IMG/VR virus record: IMGVR_UViG_3300043395_002685
Location: 1-26,570 of that record
DNA from: a virus
Strand: one strand, 5' to 3'
DNA length: 26,570 bases
Positions 21,856 to 26,570 of the stretch are shown here, in pieces (the first letter of the stretch is position 1; every line of letters begins with the position of its first letter). The translations under genes were made by a program, and so were the position numbers. A model generated the notes under the pieces. That model was not told where the DNA came from. It saw only the letters and a list, made by a program, of their open reading frames with translations, and made no database searches.

Positions 21856-23778
21856 CTAGGCAAGGGCCATGGCCGGATTGAGCGGTGGCTTGGGGGCAGG
21901 GGAGACGGGCATCGGCACGGCCTCCTCCGGGGGTAGACCGGTCTGGGAGCGGCGGCGCATAGCCTCGCGCACCATGTTCTCCTCCACGATGGCGTCATGG
22001 GCTTCGGAATAGGTCATGAGCGCCATGTACAGGTCGAGGTTATCGTCGGTATTGTCCAAGGCGAAGTCCACAATCTTTTGCTGGAAGGCCGTATTCGCCC
22101 CTCTAAAGAGCTTCGGCGTCTTTCCGGCCACAATGTCGTTGATGGCCTCGGACGCGCGCGCCATGACGGTTTTATTACCAGTCGTCTCGGTGTCCATGGC
22201 CACCCGCACCTCCTCATCGGTGAAGTCCCCGGCGAGCAAGGTCTGTTCAGCGCGCCACTTGGGGTTGACCACGGCGAGAAGCGCCGGGTCGGCGTTGAGA
22301 GCCGCGAGCGCGTTCGAGCGCGACTGCTTCTTGACGAGGGCGACTTCCAGCTCTGCCGAGCCGCTTTCCACGAGGATATCGACGTTCGGGTCGATGTCCC
22401 GGCCTCGCAGGTAGTCCCATTCGACTCCATTCTCCCCGATGAGACGGACGGCCATTTGCTCGTTCAGATGTTCCTTGCAGGCCCACACAAAGGCACGAGC
22501 GATGGCGCGCCAGCATTTCGTATAGCTCTTGTTGACCAGGCCAAGGCGGTCAGCGATTTGCTGCAAGTTGCCTTGGTAGATGCCGACCTTCTGCTCCTCT
22601 GCTGCCCCTTGGGAGCCAGCCGTGATGCCCGACTTCGTGCCGAGCATGTTATCCATGTACTCGACGAGGTTGATGGTCCCTTGCAGCTCCGGCGTCTCGA
22701 ACTGGTAGATGCCGCTAGCGATCTGGCGCGTCTTGGTCGCCCCGGCGGCCGTAGGCACGAGCCCATCAGGCCGGAACTCGAGAAGTGCCGCGTTCGGGAA
22801 CATCTCGGGGTCATAGGCACGCTGCCCCATGTTCCGGCGATTGCGGTTGGTCAGCTCCTGATTGAACAGGACGGCGATGCTCTCCGCGACCGGGAGGATG
22901 TCGTCGCACGGCCCCTTGGACCAGAAGTTGAACTCGTCCTCGTGGGTTGCCCAAGACTTCCAGGCCCACATGCCGCTCTCGAAAACCTTGTCCCACTCCT
23001 CCAAGCGGATGATGAGCTTGGTTTCGTAATTCCATAGGGCATACATGCGCTTGCCCTTATAGGTCGTGCCGCTCTCGATAAACTGCGTCATGCCTTCCCC
23101 TTGGAAGTTGAACATCGTGCCGGTCAGGCCCAGGGCATTGAGGCGGTTGGCCTTGTTGCGGTACTTGTCGTCGTTGTCCTTGATGGTGTCCTCCGACTGG
23201 CCGTTGATGAGGGTATCGACCGCTTTCGCGTCATACATCCCGTCATTCGCCCCGTCGATGAGCTGTTGGCGTGAGAGCCAAATGCCAGCCTCGCCAAGAT
23301 AACGGGCGTTCTCGACGCCCCCGCGCGTCATCGGGTCGATGTAGAAATCGTAGTGGTCAACCGGGCGCAGGTTGAACTTGAACTTTGGCTTGCTTTCGCC
23401 AAAAACCCGCCAGATGCCACGCCCGGACATGATGGCGAGCTTCTTGACGTTCAGATCCTTAGACGCGAAGTCGTTGTCGTCCTTGTTGCTCTCCGCATCC
23501 CAGAAGGCTTGGGTCTTTTTCGTGTTGCGGTACAGGCTCTCGTGGGCCTCCTTGAACCGCACGATGGTCTTTTCGTCCACCTTAGAGTGCATCGTGTCCA
23601 CGAACCCGGACATGATGGGGAGCGGGACGTTGAACTGGCCTTTTACCGTCTTTTTGACCCTGCCGAAGTACAGGTCTTCGATGCGCTGCCAGTTGGCAAC
23701 GCGGCCCTGCTTATATTCGAGGCCGTTTTCGTATTCTTGTGATAGCTGTAGAGCTATCTTTTCTCTGTCGTTGGGCAT
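21856..23778 (-). CDS. Portal protein, 640 residues
   Basis: Probable podovirus-type portal, the ring through which DNA is packed and ejected. Length fits. The N-terminal helix YENGLEYKQGRVANWQRIED, the NVPLPIMSGFVDTMHSKV segment that follows, the YDFYIDPMTRGGVENARYL wing motif (about residues 143-161, typical of portals), and a long helical stem and C-terminal crown ending in a Pro-rich tail all fit. Position after TerL (with one small gene between) supports this. The start overlaps the end of the 95-residue gene by 25 nt and has only AAAGGG two nt before the ATG, too close for a normal ribosome site. Confidence 0.75.
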   Translation of the reverse strand: MPNDREKIALQLSQEYENGLEYKQGRVANWQRIEDLYFGRVKKTVKGQFNVPLPIMSGFVDTMHSKVDEKTIVRFKEAHESLYRNTKKTQAFWDAESNKDDNDFASKDLNVKKLAIMSGRGIWRVFGESKPKFKFNLRPVDHYDFYIDPMTRGGVENARYLGEAGIWLSRQQLIDGANDGMYDAKAVDTLINGQSEDTIKDNDDKYRNKANRLNALGLTGTMFNFQGEGMTQFIESGTTYKGKRMYALWNYETKLIIRLEEWDKVFESGMWAWKSWATHEDEFNFWSKGPCDDILPVAESIAVLFNQELTNRNRRNMGQRAYDPEMFPNAALLEFRPDGLVPTAAGATKTRQIASGIYQFETPELQGTINLVEYMDNMLGTKSGITAGSQGAAEEQKVGIYQGNLQQIADRLGLVNKSYTKCWRAIARAFVWACKEHLNEQMAVRLIGENGVEWDYLRGRDIDPNVDILVESGSAELEVALVKKQSRSNALAALNADPALLAVVNPKWRAEQTLLAGDFTDEEVRVAMDTETTGNKTVMARASEAINDIVAGKTPKLFRGANTAFQQKIVDFALDNTDDNLDLYMALMTYSEAHDAIVEENMVREAMRRRSQTGLPPEEAVPMPVSPAPKPPLNPAMALA

Positions 23779-24041
23779 AGCCCTTTTTGTTTTAGGTATT
23801 CGTCGAGGTCGAAGTTACGCGCGATGACCAGGACCTTGCCGCCCGTTGACCGCACCAGGGTCAATTTCGTCGGGTCACCGTCCATGAGGGTAATGCTGTA
23901 GTCGAAGTATCTGCGCCAGAAGGGTGACCACTCCATGAGGAAGCGCTGCCACCTTGGTACATGCTCTAGTATAAGCCTGTACTGTTGAACATATAAGGTA
24001 TTCATCTGTTCGGCCGCAGCTTTTTCAAGGGATTTGTTCAT
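23754..24041 (-). CDS. Unknown protein between TerL and portal, 95 residues
   Basis: Amphipathic helical first half (LEKAAAEQMNTLYVQQYRL, then RWQRFLMEWSPFWRRYFDY, with several Trp and aromatic residues), followed by a small beta part (KLTLVRSTGGKVLVIARNF) and a C-terminal LDEYLKQKGLCP. No family recognised. It begins three nt after the TGA of TerL and ends inside the portal gene, so it is packaging-operon encoded; a terminase or portal accessory role is the simplest guess. Confidence 0.55.
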   Translation of the reverse strand: MNKSLEKAAAEQMNTLYVQQYRLILEHVPRWQRFLMEWSPFWRRYFDYSITLMDGDPTKLTLVRSTGGKVLVIARNFDLDEYLKQKGLCPTTEKR

Positions 24042-24044
24042 ATT

Positions 24045-25622
24045 TCAGTATGTTTCGTAGCTGCTCGTCGGGATATACGGCTCTTGGACGTACTGCTGTA
24101 TGGCCACGTCCGGGCGGTAGAACGTCAAAGCCAAGGCGTCAGCCTTGTTAGGGGAGCGGCCATGGTTGAGGCCCAGCTTTCGCATGATAGGCTTGGGCAT
24201 GATCTGTATGCGGTCCTTGGCCCCCGGCGTGCGGCGATAGCGGATGCTCAACAGCTCCTCGCGCCACTTGTCCAGGTCGCAGAACTCCCCACCGGCCTTG
24301 ACCCACTCGCGCAGCCTCCAAAACAGCTCGGCACGGCGGTTGTAGAAACGCTCCGGGTCATCCGGCCCCTCGCCCACGTTGACGCCGTTGATGCGAAGGT
24401 TCGGGAGAGCCTTGCCGTCCGGCCCGGTCCCAACGCTTGAAAGCGCCACCTCTTGCGCCACGTTCGCGCCCTCCCCGAAGTTGTCGCAGGCCACATCGTC
24501 CGGGTCTATGCCAAAGGTCTTTATATGCCCCACAGCGCGATGGGCGATGCTTTTGGGCGTGTTGACCTTCTCAAGCTCCAAAATCTTCGCCTTGAGGCTA
24601 TCCCTGGCCGCCTGGCACATATCGTCGCCACCATCCTTGGCCGGGTCTATGCCCAAGCGGATGCGCCCGCGTAGCGCCGTGTCCTTCGCGGCACGCAGGT
24701 CGGCCTCGACCAAGAGGGGAACATAGCCCTGGTCGTCCACCCCTTCCTCGGCAGCAAATTCGCCAGCGACGCGGATGCGGAACTCGTCGCTATCCCGCCC
24801 ATGCTTGGCGATGATGCCCGTCACGAAATCCTGGTCCACGATAGGGCTATCCTCGCCGTTGAAATGCAGGGTTTGCCAACGGGCGCTATCGCTATTGTGC
24901 GTGTCGTAGAAATAGCCCACCAAGCGCGTGCCGTTGGAAATGAGGATGACCAAGACGTTTTCGCCCGTCATGGCTCCTTCGGCGGTGTTGTAAATCTCCT
25001 CGTAGACGCCGGAGGCCTCATCAACCGCCATGAGGACGAAAGGACCGTGGACGCCGGCCAGGGCCTCGCTGTTCTCCTTCGAGGCCGTGCGAGCACGGGC
25101 AAACCACGTCTCGGGGCTTTCCCTCATGCGTATATACTCGCTCGACCAGTCGTAGAGCGAGGCGATCTGCGCAGGCATCTTGCGGAGCCAGGACGCTAGC
25201 TCCTTCCAAAGCACGTCATGCATCTGGCTCGACGTGGGAGCCGTGCAAGGCACTTGGGCGTCCTTGTGGCAGAACAAGGCCCATAGGATTATCCAGGACA
25301 TCGTACAGCTCTTGCCAACCCCATGGCCGCTCCTGACGCTGATGCGCCTTTTACCCTTGCCGCGGATGGCCAGCTCGACGGCCACCAGCAAGAGCCATTG
25401 TTGCCAAGTGATGTGCTTGCCCTTCTCAAAAGGGGAGAAGTGGGACTTTTTGATGCCTTTGAGGTTGCCTGATGCAACCAAGGCCTTCACCTCGTCAAAG
25501 CACTCGGGTTTGACTGGCTGCGGGACGAGGCCCCACATGCGACGCACGAAATAGGTCGGGCTTTTCTGAAACCGACGCATCAGCTCCTTATCCTTGGCCA
25601 GCGTCTCATCCATCGTCGGCAA
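24045..25622 (-). CDS. Terminase large subunit, 525 residues
   Basis: ATP-driven packaging motor and headful or site-specific nuclease. The ATPase part shows Walker A SGHGVGKS (98-105), Walker B VLMAVDE (196-202, D201/E202) and a coupling motif ISNGT (228-232). The RuvC-like nuclease part shows acidic residues D326 (RLGIDPAKDGG), D380 (VACDNFGEG) and D495 (NKADALAL). Length and order are normal, so the protein looks intact. The start is a TTG at 25622 with GAGGG five nt upstream; the next ATG (25613) would remove three residues and has worse spacing. The start overlaps the end of the small terminase gene by 17 nt. Confidence 0.92.
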   Translation of the reverse strand: MPTMDETLAKDKELMRRFQKSPTYFVRRMWGLVPQPVKPECFDEVKALVASGNLKGIKKSHFSPFEKGKHITWQQWLLLVAVELAIRGKGKRRISVRSGHGVGKSCTMSWIILWALFCHKDAQVPCTAPTSSQMHDVLWKELASWLRKMPAQIASLYDWSSEYIRMRESPETWFARARTASKENSEALAGVHGPFVLMAVDEASGVYEEIYNTAEGAMTGENVLVILISNGTRLVGYFYDTHNSDSARWQTLHFNGEDSPIVDQDFVTGIIAKHGRDSDEFRIRVAGEFAAEEGVDDQGYVPLLVEADLRAAKDTALRGRIRLGIDPAKDGGDDMCQAARDSLKAKILELEKVNTPKSIAHRAVGHIKTFGIDPDDVACDNFGEGANVAQEVALSSVGTGPDGKALPNLRINGVNVGEGPDDPERFYNRRAELFWRLREWVKAGGEFCDLDKWREELLSIRYRRTPGAKDRIQIMPKPIMRKLGLNHGRSPNKADALALTFYRPDVAIQQYVQEPYIPTSSYETY

Positions 25623-26001
25623 TCAAACCCTCGTTATCGTCCTCTACCTCATCGACCAAGAGCGCGGTCAGGCTCATGGAGCCGGATATGTGCTTCTTCT
25701 CGGGAGCGTATGATCCGTGAACCTTGAACACTTGCTCGGATGCCTTGAGCTTCACTTCGTCCCGTGTTTTCTCGCCGTGCAGAATCTTCGCCACGACCTT
25801 CATGGCGCTCTCAGGGTCAAAGCCAAGAACCTTTAGCTCTTCTTGCACCCCCTCTTGGGCAATAATGTCCCCTGGACGACCCCTAGAAGTCGCCTTGCTA
25901 TAACCCACCTTTTCCAAAATAGCCCCAGCAGAGGTCTTTTTACCGCTTTTTGCGGCAGCGACTATCTCTTTGGCGAGGTTCTTTTGTCGAAGGGTGGCCA
26001 T
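25606..26001 (-). CDS. Terminase small subunit, 131 residues
   Basis: Probable DNA-recognition partner of the large terminase. Residues 1-45 form a helix-turn-helix-like N-terminus with the VGYSKATSRGRPGDI segment typical of small terminases; EGVQEELKVLGFDPESAMKV and a DEVKLKASEQVFKVHGSYAPE stretch follow, which I recall from small terminases of the same general group. The C-terminus is acidic (VDEVEDDNEGL) and probably contacts the motor. It is directly upstream of and overlapping TerL, in the normal order. It starts two nt after the TAG of the zinc-motif gene. Confidence 0.8.
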   Translation of the reverse strand: MATLRQKNLAKEIVAAAKSGKKTSAGAILEKVGYSKATSRGRPGDIIAQEGVQEELKVLGFDPESAMKVVAKILHGEKTRDEVKLKASEQVFKVHGSYAPEKKHISGSMSLTALLVDEVEDDNEGLIADDG

Positions 26002-26003
26002 AG

Positions 26004-26276
26004 CTATTTCTTCTTTCGCTCGGCGTTCGGCTTGACCTCTCCCTCGTTTGCTAGCATCACGTCTTGCATGAGCTTGGCGAAGAACTGGCCTAGATGGTCG
26101 GGCCTGCAGAAGTGCAAAAACTTCCCATTGAGGCTAGCGAACACGCCCCAATACGGAGTGCCGTATATGAACGGCGGGAGGGCGATGCCGGAGAACTGGC
26201 CGAAGCTCAAACTGATGTGCGGCTTCTCACCGATAGCTCGCTTACAATGGTCGCATTTGTAGACGGTGGTTCGCAT
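26004..26276 (-). CDS. Zinc-motif small protein, 90 residues
   Basis: Contains C-x-x-C (YKCDHCKRA, residues 8-11) and a later C-x-x-x-H (FLHFCRPDH), the ligands of a small zinc knuckle or treble-clef fold, with a hydrophobic core between them (SFGQFSGIALPPFIYGTP, then WGVFASLNGKF) and a basic tail. Function unknown; it is the first gene of the packaging operon. The start at 26276 is preferred because the likely -10 (26290-26285) lies between it and the other in-frame ATG at 26294, which would add six residues. No Shine-Dalgarno sequence precedes either, so the mRNA may be nearly leaderless. Confidence 0.6.
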   Translation of the reverse strand: MRTTVYKCDHCKRAIGEKPHISLSFGQFSGIALPPFIYGTPYWGVFASLNGKFLHFCRPDHLGQFFAKLMQDVMLANEGEVKPNAERKKK

Positions 26277-26284
26277 ATGCACAA

Positions 26285-26311
26285 AGTATACCATATGTGT
26301 TCATGGCTCAA
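26285..26311 (-). promoter_or_regulatory. Possible promoter of the packaging operon
   Basis: On the minus strand TATACT (26290-26285) is preceded by TTGAGC (26311-26306) with a short 15-nt spacer. The -10 is good and extended by TGG, the -35 is weak. Two CATATG palindromes (26274-26279 and 26292-26297), 18 nt apart, flank the -10 and could be operator half-sites. This is a moderate candidate. Confidence 0.4.
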
Positions 26312-26353
26312 CTAACGCTCGCCGGTTTCGGTAGGGCTTATCTTCTTGCAGCC

Positions 26354-26367
26354 CCTCATGTATGAGG
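26354..26367. promoter_or_regulatory. Operator-like inverted repeat in divergent region
   Basis: CCTCAT-GT-ATGAGG is a perfect inverted repeat in the intergenic space between the minus-strand packaging operon and the plus-strand gene at the right edge. A repressor site is plausible. A TTGCAG (26346-26351) and AATACT (26371-26376) with a 19-nt spacer may be a weak plus-strand promoter around it. Confidence 0.35.
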
Positions 26368-26414
26368 CACAATACTAAGGCTCATTCTTAACGCGGCCAA
26401 GCCGCAATAATCGT

Positions 26415-26570
26415 GTGCAGAAGCACTTTGAAGACGAGTTGGAGATACTCATGCTGACCAACCCAAGGGGAGGGAAGCCGCAGCAAATGGGGAGGACGTA
26501 CTGGATAGGGATGCAGACAGGATGCCAGTCGCCGGAGGACGTGGTGGAGATAAGCGCGATCCGCGAGGAC
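26415..26570 (+). CDS. Partial plus-strand gene at right edge, unknown
   Basis: A plus frame is open from 26379 to the right edge, with possible starts GTG at 26415 and ATG at 26451. The visible product includes HFEDELEILMLTNPRGGK, then RTYWIGMQTGCQ and DVVEISAIRED. No family recognised, and the gene is cut by the window, so only the N-terminus is seen. It diverges from the packaging operon and presumably opens another (perhaps early) region. The start is uncertain. Confidence 0.4.
   Translation, partial: MQKHFEDELEILMLTNPRGGKPQQMGRTYWIGMQTGCQSPEDVVEISAIRED

Noticed and set aside
21997-23037. Plus-strand open frame of 346 codons within the portal gene
   Set aside because: It lies wholly inside the portal coding sequence, with unusual composition and no neighbouring plus-strand genes.
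1695-26294. Alternative genetic code
   Set aside because: Genes end normally with TAG, TAA or TGA at tight junctions, and the long frames are intact under the standard bacterial code.
1-26570. CRISPR array, tRNA, integrase or attachment site
   Set aside because: No regularly spaced repeats, no tRNA-like cloverleaf with a T-loop, and no recombinase-like protein were found on either strand.

Overview
The window holds the packaging, head, tail and lysis genes of a short-tailed (podovirus-type) tailed phage or prophage. Nearly everything between about 26.3 kb and 1.7 kb is one long block of minus-strand genes. No integrase, replication gene, tRNA, CRISPR array, reverse transcriptase or host marker is visible, so I cannot say whether it is a free virus or an integrated one, and the host is not identified. 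Base composition is mostly GC-rich (sampled lines near 60% G+C), but the adhesin, lectin and some lysis genes drop to about 40-48%. Few genes have a Shine-Dalgarno sequence. The exceptions are the terminase (GAGGG before a TTG start) and a small lysis-region gene (AAGGAGG), so the host can use Shine-Dalgarno initiation. The fibre sequence style (Ser/Thr-rich linkers joined to export signals) reminds me of phage-like proteins from Patescibacteria metagenomes; that is recollection, not proof.

Layout in transcription order on the minus strand: zinc-knuckle protein, small terminase, large terminase (TerL), a small orphan, portal, four small orphans, then a 209-nt highly structured gap with an intrinsic terminator, then scaffold and major capsid. 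Next comes a block of surface-type genes: an anchored proline-rich adhesin, a 72-residue secreted protein that duplicates the N-terminal module of its neighbour, a 423-residue fibre, a 149-residue unknown and a lectin-fold protein. A probable lysis cassette follows: an XhlA-like membrane protein, a small protein with a hairpin-covered ribosome site, a papain-like C1 peptidase and a holin-like protein. Last come the tail genes: head-tail adaptor, gp10-like stabilisation/tail hub protein, a LysM fibre with a signal peptide, a coiled-coil protein, and two giant proteins (1171 and 751 residues) likely to be internal/ejection or polyvalent proteins. The 1171-residue protein carries an HExxH metallopeptidase motif.

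At the left end a plus-strand cassette converges on this block. It encodes small membrane or secreted proteins (57, 178, 87 and 90 residues) behind two tandem sigma70-like promoters, the second with an inverted repeat between its -35 and -10. It looks like a separately controlled accessory cassette acting at the host envelope. Its last gene and the last minus-strand gene share one CTAG as both stop codons. At the right edge a partial plus-strand gene diverges from the packaging operon across a small control region containing inverted and direct repeats.

The most unusual points are the structured leader before the capsid genes, the export signals on proteins inside a virion operon, the papain-like enzyme as the best lysin candidate, and the left accessory cassette.
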